A DNA stretch of 14,432 nucleotides from 2-12-FULL-41-16 sp964390625 (GCA_964390625.1 CAYMID010000022.1:1-14432); one strand, 5' to 3'. Counted from the first letter of the stretch, positions 1-7,026 are shown. Made by a program: numbers and translations. Notes: generated by a model not told the origin, from the sequence alone.

Positions 1-110
1 CACCACTGACGGACCCTGCCAGACAGGGCGGCCCCACGGCCGCTGTCTGCCGCAGGCACCAAGGAGGACGGCCGGTGCGAGAACTTCTCTCCACCGGCCA
101 GTCACATTAG
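1..110. other. GC-rich structured segment, possible partial non-coding RNA
   Basis: I do not recognise this segment. 71 of the first 100 bases are G or C, well above the neighbouring genes. On the plus strand it can fold into a branched structure. One helix pairs 70-77 (GGCCGGTG) with 92-99 (CACCGGCC) and continues as GAGA 79-82 with TCTC 88-91 past a bulged C. A second complex stem runs 15-19 with 52-56, then 21-33 with 38-48 with a bulge and a CCAC loop. TGAC 7-10 can pair with GTCA 101-104 and close both into a junction. No protein frame looks plausible. It lacks the conserved motifs I know for RNase P RNA, tmRNA, SRP RNA, 5S or tRNA. If transcribed on plus it would end at the terminator at 46-69 of the next 100 bases (146-169) and converge on secY. 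The left edge cuts it, so more may lie outside. Confidence 0.35.
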
Positions 111-145
111 GGACAAAGCTATTTGTAACTGATGCGACTAAATAT

Positions 146-169
146 AAAACCCCGATTGCTCGGGGTTTT
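146..169. terminator. Bidirectional intrinsic terminator after secY
   Basis: A perfect 10-bp stem (AAAACCCCGA / TCGGGGTTTT) encloses a 4-base loop. On the minus strand it follows the secY stop by 23 nt and is followed by TTTTATATTT, so it probably ends the rplC-secY transcript. On the plus strand it is followed by a longer T-rich tract (about 166-188), so it could also end a convergent transcript from the GC-rich segment at the left edge. Confidence 0.85.
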
Positions 170-192
170 ATTGTTTTTATTTTTCTTTTGGC

Positions 193-1467
193 TTACACGC
201 GATCGTATTCGTACATGGTCATCTGAGCTTGAATCTGCTTAGCCGTTTCAATCGCCACACTAACCACGATCAACAGACTAGTACCACCAATCACTAACGA
301 ACGTGTGCCAGTTAAGGCTTGCACTACCAAAGGCAAAATCGCAATCACCCCCAAAAACAGAGCCCCTGGGAATAACAAACGGTTCATAGTTTTGGCAATA
401 TACGTTTCAGTCTCTTTACCAGGGCGGACACCTGGAATAAACGCACCCTGACGCTGCAAATTCTCGGCCATTTTCTGTGGCTGGAAGACAACAGACGTGT
501 AGAAGTACGTAAATCCAAACACCATGACAAAGTACAAAATACCGTAGAACAGCTGATTATTGAAGAGCTGAATTACCTCGGCCGCAGCCCGGCCGACCCA
601 ACCACTATGGCTCACAAAAAATTGGGCCACCAGCGGTGGGAACAAGACCACGGAAATTGCAAAGATAATTGGCACCACACCCGCCATATTGACGCGCAAA
701 GGCAAACTACTCTTGGCACCGCCAAAAAAACGGTTACCGCCCTGTACTTGTTTAGCGTAGTTAATAGGGATATTACGCTGCCCCTCACTAATCACCACCA
801 CCCCAACAATTGTGACCACAGCCATCACGGCAAACAGGACGTATGTTAACAAATCCGAAGAATTGTAATTAACAAACAAAGTTTGCAACTGAGTTGGTAA
901 GGCAGCAACGATACCAGCAAAGATAAGCAACGAGAGTCCATTACCAATCCGGCGTTCGGTGATAATTTCACCCAACCACATCAAAAAGATAGTGCCTGCA
1001 GTTACAGTAAGTAGTACACCCATAAACTGCCAGGTATTCAAATCACCCAGCAAACCAGCTTGCTGCTGACGCAACAATTTGATCATACTGAAGCCCTGCA
1101 AAAATGCGAGTGGCACAGTTGCCAAACGAGTATACATATTAATCTTCTGCTGGCCTGATTCGCCTTCTTTGGACATTTCTTCCAAACGAGGCACAATCAT
1201 GGTTAAAAGCTGGAAGATAATCGAAGCAGTAATGTATGGACCAACACCCATCAAAATCACCGAAAAGTTCTGCATGGTACCGCCAGAAAACAAATTCAAC
1301 AGACCCAAGAATTGGTTACTGGCAAGCACACGCTGCAAAGCGTCTGGATTAACCCCTGGCACTGGAATGTGTGCCGCCGCGCGGAACACAACCAGCATTA
1401 ACAAGACAAACAAAATGTTGTTGCGCAGAGCCTTAATTTTCCAAACGCGCTGGAATTTTTCCCACAT
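193..1467 (-). CDS. secY: Protein translocase subunit SecY
   Basis: Central channel of the Sec translocon in the cytoplasmic membrane. It passes unfolded secretory proteins and releases membrane segments sideways, working with SecE/SecG and SecA or the ribosome. The 424-residue product has the usual length. Ten hydrophobic segments are visible at about 16-34, 68-92, 113-130, 148-166, 177-195, 206-227, 262-285, 302-325, 361-383 and 391-407. The large cytoplasmic loops carry family motifs: SEGQRNIPINYAKQ (C4, from 227) and FIPGVRPG (C5, 343-350), whose Arg348 corresponds to the conserved SecA/ribosome-contact Arg. It is the last gene of the cluster, 44 nt after rplO, with an 8-bp hairpin in that gap. 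There is no Shine-Dalgarno; ATG is preceded by T. adk, map and infA, which often follow secY, are not here. Confidence 0.97.
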   Translation of the reverse strand: MWEKFQRVWKIKALRNNILFVLLMLVVFRAAAHIPVPGVNPDALQRVLASNQFLGLLNLFSGGTMQNFSVILMGVGPYITASIIFQLLTMIVPRLEEMSKEGESGQQKINMYTRLATVPLAFLQGFSMIKLLRQQQAGLLGDLNTWQFMGVLLTVTAGTIFLMWLGEIITERRIGNGLSLLIFAGIVAALPTQLQTLFVNYNSSDLLTYVLFAVMAVVTIVGVVVISEGQRNIPINYAKQVQGGNRFFGGAKSSLPLRVNMAGVVPIIFAISVVLFPPLVAQFFVSHSGWVGRAAAEVIQLFNNQLFYGILYFVMVFGFTYFYTSVVFQPQKMAENLQRQGAFIPGVRPGKETETYIAKTMNRLLFPGALFLGVIAILPLVVQALTGTRSLVIGGTSLLIVVSVAIETAKQIQAQMTMYEYDRV

Positions 1468-1484
1468 ACGCGATAGTCAATAAA

Positions 1485-1506
1485 CAGGCCGGACTGAGCC
1501 GGCCTG
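1485..1506 (-). promoter_or_regulatory. Inverted repeat between rplO and secY
   Basis: CAGGCCGG 1485-1492 and CCGGCCTG 1499-1506 form a perfect, all but pure-GC 8-bp stem with a 6-nt loop. On the minus strand it is followed by TTTATTG and then the secY ATG 17 nt after the stem. It resembles a weak terminator or a processing/stability hairpin that could lower secY expression relative to the ribosomal genes. The function is inferred. Confidence 0.5.
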
Positions 1507-1511
1507 AAGGT

Positions 1512-1955
1512 TTAGAACACTACTTTACCACCGGTTTTTTCAATGGCAGCAACTGCGCCCTTGGAGGCCAAACAGCCCTGAACAGTAACAGCCTTGGTAA
1601 GTTTACCGCTAGCAACCACTTTAACACCGTTGTTAATGGTACGAACGAGGCCGCGCTTAGCTAGCCAAACTGGCGTGATTGTCTGGTTGGCAACAGACAC
1701 GCGTTCCAGGGTAGTCAAGTTAACCAATTCTGGTTTAGCGTACATACTCTTGAAACCGCGGTTCTTTGGGACTTTCATCATGTTGCGGCGCAAACCCAGC
1801 ACTTTCAGGCCACCGCGGCCACCGGTACGGGCTTTCTGACCCTTAGTACCTTTACCAGCGGTAGTACCCTTTTGCGAGGCATTGCCACGACCAACGCGAC
1901 GAGCACCGCGTGTAATGCGACGACCCGGGTTAAGCGTGTGGAGGGATAATGTCAT
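1512..1955 (-). CDS. rplO: Large-subunit ribosomal protein uL15
   Basis: Late-assembly protein of the 50S subunit that binds 23S rRNA. The 147-residue length is normal. The N-terminal third is the typical Gly/Arg/Lys-rich extended arm with GRRITRGARRVGRGN (11-25), GTTAGKGTKGQKAR and GGRGGLKVLGLRRNMMKVPKNRGF; the globular C-terminal part ends with the usual GG(K)V-type strand. It starts 11 nt after the rpsE stop, so no rpmD (uL30) is present between them. The upstream sequence TACTCCT has no Shine-Dalgarno and is in fact anti-SD-like; ATG is preceded by T. Confidence 0.96.
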   Translation of the reverse strand: MTLSLHTLNPGRRITRGARRVGRGNASQKGTTAGKGTKGQKARTGGRGGLKVLGLRRNMMKVPKNRGFKSMYAKPELVNLTTLERVSVANQTITPVWLAKRGLVRTINNGVKVVASGKLTKAVTVQGCLASKGAVAAIEKTGGKVVF

Positions 1956-1966
1956 AGGAGTAAAAA

Positions 1967-2560
1967 CTAGGCGTTAGCTTCAGCCTTTTTGGCAGGAGCG
2001 CGGCGCACCACACGTGGAGCCGATTTAGCTGGCGCAACTTCTTCGGTTACGGCTGGGCTAACCACTGGGGCCAATTTAATGCGGCCGGTCTTAAAGCGAC
2101 CCAAAGCTGCAAACACTGCCTTAACATTAGCAATCTTGTTGTTTGTTTTGCCGAGCATTTTAGCCGAAACGTTTGGCACACCAGCCAATTCAAGTACGTT
2201 ACGCACAACACTACCAGCAATAATACCCGAACCACGAGGAGCTGGCTTGATCATGATTTTAGCAGCCTTGAATTTGGCTTCAACGCGGTGAGGTACGGTT
2301 TCTTTAACTAGTGGAATGCGGATCATGTTCTTGCGAGCATTGTTTACCGCTTTCTCTACGGCTAATTGAACGTCCTTACCTTTGCGCACGCCGTAACCAA
2401 CACGACCATTGCGGTCGCCAATCAACACACAGGCGCGGAAGCTGAGCTGCTTACCACCCTTGGTCACACGAGTAACGCGTGACAAATCAAGGATGAATTG
2501 ATCAAACTCTGGCTTTTCTTTTGGTGGTCTGGGCTTGCGGTCCCGTTTTCCCTTTTCCAT
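1967..2560 (-). CDS. rpsE: Small-subunit ribosomal protein uS5
   Basis: 30S protein near the mRNA entry channel, contributing to decoding accuracy and mRNA unwinding. The 197-residue product has the N-terminal double-stranded-RNA-binding-like domain (LSFRACVLIGDRNGRVGYGVRKGKDVQLAVEKA, about 39-70) and the C-terminal S5 fold with PRGSGIIAGSVVRNVLELAGV (about 108-128). Beyond about residue 168 it carries an Ala/Pro/Lys/Arg-rich tail that the core fold does not need. Stop is TAG, one of only two non-TAA stops in the tuf-secY series. ATG is preceded by T and there is no Shine-Dalgarno. Confidence 0.97.
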   Translation of the reverse strand: MEKGKRDRKPRPPKEKPEFDQFILDLSRVTRVTKGGKQLSFRACVLIGDRNGRVGYGVRKGKDVQLAVEKAVNNARKNMIRIPLVKETVPHRVEAKFKAAKIMIKPAPRGSGIIAGSVVRNVLELAGVPNVSAKMLGKTNNKIANVKAVFAALGRFKTGRIKLAPVVSPAVTEEVAPAKSAPRVVRRAPAKKAEANA

Positions 2561-2572
2561 AGTCTGAGAATA

Positions 2573-2938
2573 TTAAAATTGCAAACCGCCTTCACGAGCG
2601 CCTTCGGCCACAGCCTTAACGCGACCATGATAACGGAAACCAGCGCGGTCAAACACGATGGTGGTAATTTTAGCAGCGGCAGCAAGTTCAGCAATCTTTT
2701 TGCCGACCAGGTAAGCCTCGGCCATTTTACCAGTACGTTCACCAGCCTCGCCACCTTTGGCCATTGTTTTGCTGTGTACACTAACCAAAGTACGGCCAGT
2801 CGTATCATCAATCAATTGCGCAAAAATGTTAAGCAAGCTGCGGTGTACATTCAAACGTGGACGCTCTGCAGTGCCACTGACGCGGGCGCGGATGCGGCCC
2901 TGGCGCAGACGGCGTTTTTGTTGGGTAGTAGTCTTCAT
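2573..2938 (-). CDS. rplR: Large-subunit ribosomal protein uL18
   Basis: Binds 5S rRNA and helps place it in the central protuberance of the 50S subunit. The 121-residue product has the family layout: a basic N-terminal arm (KRRLRQGRIRARVSGTAERPR), the strand LNVHRSLLNIFAQLIDD, the segment TLVSVHSKTM, and a C-terminal half with IAELAAAAKITTIVFDRAGF and YHGRVKAVAEGAREGGLQF, the usual ending. It lies 12 nt before rpsE and 20 nt after rplF. There is no Shine-Dalgarno; ATG is preceded by T. Confidence 0.97.
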   Translation of the reverse strand: MKTTTQQKRRLRQGRIRARVSGTAERPRLNVHRSLLNIFAQLIDDTTGRTLVSVHSKTMAKGGEAGERTGKMAEAYLVGKKIAELAAAAKITTIVFDRAGFRYHGRVKAVAEGAREGGLQF

Positions 2939-2958
2939 ACAAAAAATTCAGTAGTCGA

Positions 2959-3501
2959 TTAACCCTTAGCAGCCGTCTTACCAGCCTTACGGCGAATGGT
3001 TTCAGTTGCGTACTTGATCCCCTTACCCTTATATGGTTCAGGTTTTTTGACAGCACGTAACTTAGCAGCAACATTGCCGAGCTGTTCACGGTCAAAGCCA
3101 ACCAAACGAATTTGATTCTTTTCAACCGTTGCAGTAATGCCAGCTGGAATTTGGAAAATAACTGGATGCGAGAAACCAACCTCAAGTTTAAGGTCTTTGC
3201 CTTGCATAGCAACGCGGTAACCAACGCCGTTGATTTCCAAATCCTTGGTAAATCCTTCGGTGACGCCTTTTACCATGTTCTTAAGGTGGGCACCAGTCGT
3301 ACCCCAAAGTGAACGTTCAGATTTTTCGTCTGGGTTTTGAACAGCTGCAGTTACAGTGTTATCAGCCACAGTTACAGTTACGACAGCTGGAAACTTACGG
3401 GTTACCTCACCCTTTGGACCTTTTACGGTCACAGTGCCATTGCTAACGGTTACAGTAACGCCGCTCGGAATGGTAATAATTTGTTTGCCAATGCGGGACA
3501 T
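2959..3501 (-). CDS. rplF: Large-subunit ribosomal protein uL6
   Basis: 50S protein near the sarcin-ricin loop and the factor-binding site. I place the start at 3501 (MSRIGKQIITIPSG), the family's standard N-terminus. The frame is open upstream to a possible ATG at 3546, but that would overlap rpsH and add residues unlike the family. With the 3501 start the product is 180 residues, the normal size, with two repeated uL6 domains and the C-terminal signature PEPYKGKGIKYATETIRRKAGK. The gap to the rpsH stop is 7 nt and reads TACGCAT, without a Shine-Dalgarno; ATG is preceded by T. Confidence 0.96.
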   Translation of the reverse strand: MSRIGKQIITIPSGVTVTVSNGTVTVKGPKGEVTRKFPAVVTVTVADNTVTAAVQNPDEKSERSLWGTTGAHLKNMVKGVTEGFTKDLEINGVGYRVAMQGKDLKLEVGFSHPVIFQIPAGITATVEKNQIRLVGFDREQLGNVAAKLRAVKKPEPYKGKGIKYATETIRRKAGKTAAKG

Positions 3502-3508
3502 ATGCGTA

Positions 3509-3901
3509 TTAGTAAACCGTGCAAATAACCTCGCCGCCGAGACCAAGTTTTTTGGCTTCGGTACCAGTCATCATACCACGAGAGGTCGAAACTACGGCTG
3601 TGCCATAACCAGACAACACAGTTGGGAGTTCGTCCGCTTTGCGGTACATGCGGTGGCCAGGCTTGCTGGCGCGGTCAATGGCCTGGATTGCAGGCTCCTT
3701 GCCATTGTACTTAAGTTCGACTACGAGTTGGGATACTGGTTTCGCTTCAACGCGATTAACCCCAGCTACATAACCCTCGCGCTGCAAAATTTCAGCAATC
3801 GCGAGTTTAAGTTTTGAAAATGGAATGCTTACCTGACGCTTACCAGCCATTTGGGCATTACGGATGCGGGTGAGCATGTCAGCAATTGTATCGGTCATCA
3901 T
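3509..3901 (-). CDS. rpsH: Small-subunit ribosomal protein uS8
   Basis: Primary binder of the 16S central domain (h21) in 30S assembly; in Escherichia coli it is also the autogenous repressor of the spc operon. The 130-residue product begins MMTDTIADMLTRIRNAQ and ends with the conserved MTGTEAKKLGLGGEVICTVY. STSRGMMT matches the family's STS(K/R)G motif. Two adjacent ATGs (3901, 3898) could start it. I prefer 3901 because its preceding base is T, as in the other genes of the cluster, but this is weak evidence. No Shine-Dalgarno is seen. Confidence 0.96.
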   Translation of the reverse strand: MMTDTIADMLTRIRNAQMAGKRQVSIPFSKLKLAIAEILQREGYVAGVNRVEAKPVSQLVVELKYNGKEPAIQAIDRASKPGHRMYRKADELPTVLSGYGTAVVSTSRGMMTGTEAKKLGLGGEVICTVY

Positions 3902-3915
3902 ATGGGATCAATTAA

Positions 3916-4101
3916 TTACCAGCTCGACTTGCGAACACCCGGAATTAAACCCTGGTTAGCCAGTTCGCGGAAGCAAATGCGGCACATGTTGAATGGACGC
4001 AGATACGAACGCTTGCGGCCACATTTCCAACAGCGACGCACAACGCGAGTGCTGTACTTTGGCTTTTTGGCCGATTTGGCAATTTGTGCTTGTGTAGCCA
4101 T
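3916..4101 (-). CDS. rpsN: Small-subunit ribosomal protein uS14, zinc-binding type
   Basis: 30S head protein near h31-h34. At 61 residues it is the short form with a zinc ribbon. Four cysteines, Cys24-x2-Cys27 (CWKC) and Cys40-x2-Cys43 (CRIC), should hold one Zn2+. The C-terminal GLIPGVRKSSW is the family ending. It lies between rplE and rpsH, the normal spc position, 14 nt before rpsH. Having the C+ form suggests dependence on zinc unless a zinc-free paralogue exists elsewhere. There is no Shine-Dalgarno; ATG is preceded by T. Confidence 0.96.
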   Translation of the reverse strand: MATQAQIAKSAKKPKYSTRVVRRCWKCGRKRSYLRPFNMCRICFRELANQGLIPGVRKSSW

Positions 4102-4107
4102 AGAAAA

Positions 4108-4656
4108 TTACTTTTTGCGGAATGGAAAACCCAAGTGGTTCAACAGGGCACGGCCCTCTTCCTTGGACTTGGCAGTGGTTACTACCGTAATTTCCAAACC
4201 ATGGATAATATCATTGGCATCCACACCGGCAATTTCCGGGAAAGCCAAATGTTCTTTAAAACCCAAGGTGTAGTTGCCACCAGCATCAAAGGCAGTTGGG
4301 CTAATACCGCGGAAATCGCGCACACGTGGCAAAGTCAAACTAACTAACTTATCCAAAAAATCATACATACGTGGGCCACGGAGAGTTACCGAGGCACCAA
4401 TTGGCATACCTTCACGGATTTTAAAGTTAGAAATAGACTTCTTAGCTTTATTACGCACTGGCTTTTGACCGCTGATCTGGGTCAAAGTGCGCTCTACGCT
4501 TTCGATGTATTTCTCTTCTTTAGCGTGACGGCCGAAGCCAACGTTAATCACAACCTTGGTCACACGTGGCACCTGCATGATATTGCGGTAACCGCCTTCA
4601 GCCTTGAGGGCTGGGACCACGGTTTGTTTATACTTTGTATACAAACGAGATTCCAT
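4108..4656 (-). CDS. rplE: Large-subunit ribosomal protein uL5
   Basis: Binds 5S rRNA in the central protuberance and contacts P-site tRNA and the 30S head. I place the start at 4656 (MESRLYTKYKQ), giving 182 residues, the family size. The frame is open to an ATG at 4761, but that would overlap rplX by about 95 nt and add an unrelated N-terminus. Motifs visible: NIMQVPRVTKVVINVGFG (25-42), QKPVRNKAKKSISNFKIREG, ASVTLRGPRMYDFLDKL, and near the C-terminus GLEITVVTTAKSKEEGRALL. The gap to the rplX stop is 10 nt with no Shine-Dalgarno; ATG is preceded by T. Confidence 0.96.
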   Translation of the reverse strand: MESRLYTKYKQTVVPALKAEGGYRNIMQVPRVTKVVINVGFGRHAKEEKYIESVERTLTQISGQKPVRNKAKKSISNFKIREGMPIGASVTLRGPRMYDFLDKLVSLTLPRVRDFRGISPTAFDAGGNYTLGFKEHLAFPEIAGVDANDIIHGLEITVVTTAKSKEEGRALLNHLGFPFRKK

Positions 4657-4666
4657 AAGTGGTAGC

Positions 4667-4984
4667 TTAAGCAATAATTTCGCCACTGGCGCGAGCAATG
4701 CGCTTCTTTTCACCACCTTCGAGTTTAAATCCAACTCGAGTTGGGTGATTAGTCTTTGCATCTACCAACATCACCTTGCTAATTGCCATAGGTGCCGAAA
4801 AATCAACCGCGCGGCCGGCCTCGCTACCACGAGTACGACGTAGGTGTTTTTTAAGTTGGTTCATGCCTTCCACGACTACAAAAGTGCCGCGGCCAGCAAC
4901 GGTGAGAACCTGGGTAACCTTACCGGTTTTACCACGGTCCTTGCCCGATAATACTTTTACATTGTCGCCAGTTTTGATCTTCAT
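4667..4984 (-). CDS. rplX: Large-subunit ribosomal protein uL24
   Basis: Assembly-initiator protein that binds the 5' domain of 23S rRNA near the exit tunnel. The 105-residue product opens with a KOW motif (KIKTGDNVKVLSGKDRGKTG, 2-21), followed by GRGTFVVVEGMNQLKKHLRR and the C-terminal strand SKVMLVDAKTNHPTRVGFKL. Length and order match the family. It sits between rplN and rplE as in most bacteria. The upstream base string AATTATCCT has no Shine-Dalgarno; ATG is preceded by T. Confidence 0.96.
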   Translation of the reverse strand: MKIKTGDNVKVLSGKDRGKTGKVTQVLTVAGRGTFVVVEGMNQLKKHLRRTRGSEAGRAVDFSAPMAISKVMLVDAKTNHPTRVGFKLEGGEKKRIARASGEIIA

Positions 4985-4993
4985 AGGATAATT

Positions 4994-5365
4994 CTAGAGA
5001 ACTTCTGGGGCCAAAGAAACAATTTTCTGGAAACCTTTGGTGCGGAGTTCGCGGGCCACTGGTCCAAAAATACGACTTCCTTTTGGTTCATTGTTCTTAG
5101 TATCAATAATGACGGCGGCGTTCTCGTCAAAGCGGATGTAAGTACCATCCTTACGACGAGTTTCTTTGCGCTGACGGACGATAACCGCCTGCACAACTTC
5201 GCCTTTCTTAACCGTACCGCGTGGAGCGGCTTCTTTTACCGAACAAACGATAATGTCGCCAATGCGGGCATAACGCTTCTGGTAACCGCCAAGAACGCGG
5301 ATACACATCAGCAGTTTGGCGCCGGTGTTATCGGCGACCTGGAGCATACTGCGGTGTTGAATCAT
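4994..5365 (-). CDS. rplN: Large-subunit ribosomal protein uL14
   Basis: 50S protein at the subunit interface (bridges B5/B8) and the binding site of the silencing factor RsfS. The 123-residue product starts MIQHRSMLQVADNTGAK, the standard N-terminus, and keeps RIGDIIVCSVKEAAPRGTVKKG and DGTYIRFDENAAVIIDTK, ending FQKIVSLAPEVL. Stop is TAG. It lies 9 nt before rplX and 23 nt after rpsQ. No Shine-Dalgarno; ATG is preceded by T. Confidence 0.97.
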   Translation of the reverse strand: MIQHRSMLQVADNTGAKLLMCIRVLGGYQKRYARIGDIIVCSVKEAAPRGTVKKGEVVQAVIVRQRKETRRKDGTYIRFDENAAVIIDTKNNEPKGSRIFGPVARELRTKGFQKIVSLAPEVL

Positions 5366-5388
5366 ATGCGTTGAATCAAGTATGAAAA

Positions 5389-5706
5389 TTAAACCGCAGT
5401 CACCAAACGCCAGCGCTTAGTGCGGCTGAGCGGACGGCACTCTTCGAACGTTACAACCTGACCAACCTTAGCTTCGTTCTTTTCGTCATGAACCGCATAT
5501 TTGCGGCTGAGTGTGTACTGTTTGCGGTACTTTGGGTGTTCACGGCGCATTTCTACGCGTACACTAACGGTCTTTTGACCAGGTGCAGTCACCACTACGC
5601 CAGTAAAACGGCGGTGACGCTTTGGCTGAGCGACTGCAGGAGCAGCTACAGCTGGTGCGGCCTTCTTGGCAGTTGCCTTTTTGGCCGGAGTTTTGGTAGT
5701 AGGCAT
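5389..5706 (-). CDS. rpsQ: Small-subunit ribosomal protein uS17 with basic N-terminal extension
   Basis: Primary 16S rRNA binder (h7/h11) in 30S assembly. The OB-fold core occupies about 29-105: RRFTGVVVTAPGQKTVSVRVE, then HPKYRKQYTLSRKYAVHDE and VGQVVTFEECRPLSRTKRWRL. It is preceded by roughly 28 residues rich in Ala, Lys and Pro that typical uS17 (about 80-90 residues) lacks, bringing the protein to 105. The ATG at 5706 is 11 nt after the rpmC stop; no internal ATG falls at the core boundary, so the extension is probably real. There is no Shine-Dalgarno; ATG is preceded by T. Confidence 0.95.
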   Translation of the reverse strand: MPTTKTPAKKATAKKAAPAVAAPAVAQPKRHRRFTGVVVTAPGQKTVSVRVEMRREHPKYRKQYTLSRKYAVHDEKNEAKVGQVVTFEECRPLSRTKRWRLVTAV

Positions 5707-5717
5707 ATAACGGGAAA

Positions 5718-5909
5718 TTAAACGGCCTTAGAGGCATTCTGCTGGGTACGAATGCGAGCAATCGTACGGCGGATAGCACGGATGCTGCGGTGTGCAGGCA
5801 ACTGGCGTTCGGCGTTGCGAGTACGCAAATCGCGTAACTGTTCACGCTGCTCTGCCAAATTCTGATGCAACTCACTGACCGACAATTTTTTGATTTCTTG
5901 CTTGTCCAT
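5718..5909 (-). CDS. rpmC: Large-subunit ribosomal protein uL29
   Basis: Small helical-hairpin protein at the peptide exit tunnel, part of the docking site for trigger factor and SRP. I chose the start at 5909 (MDKQEIKKLSVSELHQ), giving 63 residues, because this is the family N-terminus and T precedes the ATG. An in-frame ATG at 5921 overlaps the rplP stop as TAATG and would add MLLT; it cannot be excluded and would suit translational coupling. The motif LAEQREQLRDLRTRNAERQL, then the second helix with IRAIRRTIARIRTQQN, match uL29. Confidence 0.93.
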   Translation of the reverse strand: MDKQEIKKLSVSELHQNLAEQREQLRDLRTRNAERQLPAHRSIRAIRRTIARIRTQQNASKAV

Positions 5910-5920
5910 AGTCAGTAGCA

Positions 5921-6331
5921 TTAGCGCTTAATAAACTTAGCTTTGAGTGGTAACTTGTGAGCCGAGTCAAGCAGGGCTTCGCGTGCTTTGTCCTCTGGAA
6001 TACCTTCCATTTCGAACAAGACGGTGCCTGGCTTAACAGTGCTTACATAGTGGTCTGGTGAGCCCTTACCACCACCCATAGGCTGTTCATTGCTCTTAAC
6101 AGTTACCGGACGATCAGGGAAAACACGAATCCAAATTTTACCACCACGTTTTACGTAGCGAGTAAGCACACGACGAGCCGCCTCAATTTGACGAGAGGTA
6201 ACCCAAGCGTGATCTAAAGCAAGCAAGGCAAAGCTACCAAACGCAACTGTGTTAGTGCGTGAGGCCACACCCTTATTGTTACGGCGTGGTTTATGCCACT
6301 TGCGGTGTTTGACTTTCTTAGGTAATAGCAT
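5921..6331 (-). CDS. rplP: Large-subunit ribosomal protein uL16
   Basis: 50S protein that contacts A-site tRNA and is needed for late assembly of the peptidyl-transferase region. The 136-residue product has MLLPKKVKHRKWHK (1-14), FGSFALLAL (31-39), SRQIEAARRVLTRYVKRGGK (46-65) and IWIRVFPDRPVT (66-77). In the loop that reaches the catalytic centre the sequence is EQPMGGGKG (82-90); Pro84 stands where E. coli has Arg81, the residue hydroxylated there. It is the only gene in the tuf-secY series with a recognisable Shine-Dalgarno: GAGG five nt before ATG. The stop overlaps the upstream candidate start of rpmC. Confidence 0.96.
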   Translation of the reverse strand: MLLPKKVKHRKWHKPRRNNKGVASRTNTVAFGSFALLALDHAWVTSRQIEAARRVLTRYVKRGGKIWIRVFPDRPVTVKSNEQPMGGGKGSPDHYVSTVKPGTVLFEMEGIPEDKAREALLDSAHKLPLKAKFIKR

Positions 6332-6342
6332 ATGGGCCTCAA

Positions 6343-7026
6343 TTATTTCTTGGCTTCAGTAGTGGCCGCAGTTTGAGCTAAGCGGTCAATACGTTCAAAT
6401 GATTCGCCTTTGTAGATCCACACTTTAATACCAATCGAACCGTACATGGTCTGAGCTTTGCCGTAAGCAAAATCAACATTACTACGCAAGGTGATTAAAG
6501 GGATCTTGCCTTGAGACAACTTTTCAGTACGAGCAATTTCAGCGCCGTTCAAGCGTCCGCCCATGGTGATTTTAACACCCTGTGCGCCAGCTTTCATCAC
6601 ACGTTCAATGTGCTGCTTCATGACACGGCGGAAAGGCATGCGAGCTTCGATGTCTTTAGCCACACTTGTTGCAACTGCGTTAGCTGACAAAGAGGCAGCA
6701 GCAACTTCTTGAACCTGAAGACGAACTTTGTTCGACATCTGCAAGAACTTGCGTTCCAACTCCTTACGAAGTTGATCAAGCCCTTGACCACCGCGACCAA
6801 TAATTACACCGGGTTTACCAGCGTATAAAGTGATCGTGATATTTTTTGGGCCACGTTCGATGTAAACTTCATCGAGCGCAGCTTCTTTGAATTTGGTTTG
6901 CAAGAACTCGCGAATGCGAATATCCTGCTCCAAATTCTTGGCATAGTCAGCACCACCCACCCAGCGCGAAGTCCAGGGGAACAGTACCGGCATGCGGTGA
7001 ATTTTTGGATGAATCTTGTGACCCAT
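6343..7026 (-). CDS. rpsC: Small-subunit ribosomal protein uS3
   Basis: 30S head protein at the mRNA entry channel, with helicase-related contacts to mRNA. The 227-residue product begins MGHKIHPKIHRM rather than the common MGQK(V/I)NP; I associate the former with CPR lineages. The type-2 KH domain shows GKPGVIIGRGGQG (70-82), with the GxxG loop at GRGG. The C-terminal domain has MPFRRVMKQHIERVMKAGAQ and GVKITMGGRLNGAEIARTE, then YGSIGIKVWIYKGE. The gap to rplV is 22 nt; no Shine-Dalgarno; ATG is preceded by T. Confidence 0.97.
   Translation of the reverse strand: MGHKIHPKIHRMPVLFPWTSRWVGGADYAKNLEQDIRIREFLQTKFKEAALDEVYIERGPKNITITLYAGKPGVIIGRGGQGLDQLRKELERKFLQMSNKVRLQVQEVAAASLSANAVATSVAKDIEARMPFRRVMKQHIERVMKAGAQGVKITMGGRLNGAEIARTEKLSQGKIPLITLRSNVDFAYGKAQTMYGSIGIKVWIYKGESFERIDRLAQTAATTEAKK

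Noticed and set aside
1..110. RNase P RNA, tmRNA, SRP RNA, 5S rRNA or a cobalamin-type riboswitch
   Set aside because: I looked for their conserved motifs on both strands and found none that fit; the segment is left unassigned.
1..110. Coding gene at the left edge
   Set aside because: The plus frames give Arg/Pro/Gly-rich strings without family resemblance or run into stops; the base pairing looks like RNA structure.
3502..3546. Upstream ATG for rplF
   Set aside because: It overlaps rpsH, and MSRIGKQ is the standard uL6 start.
4657..4761. Upstream ATG for rplE
   Set aside because: It would overlap rplX widely; the added residues do not look like uL5, and MESRLYTKYKQ is a typical start.
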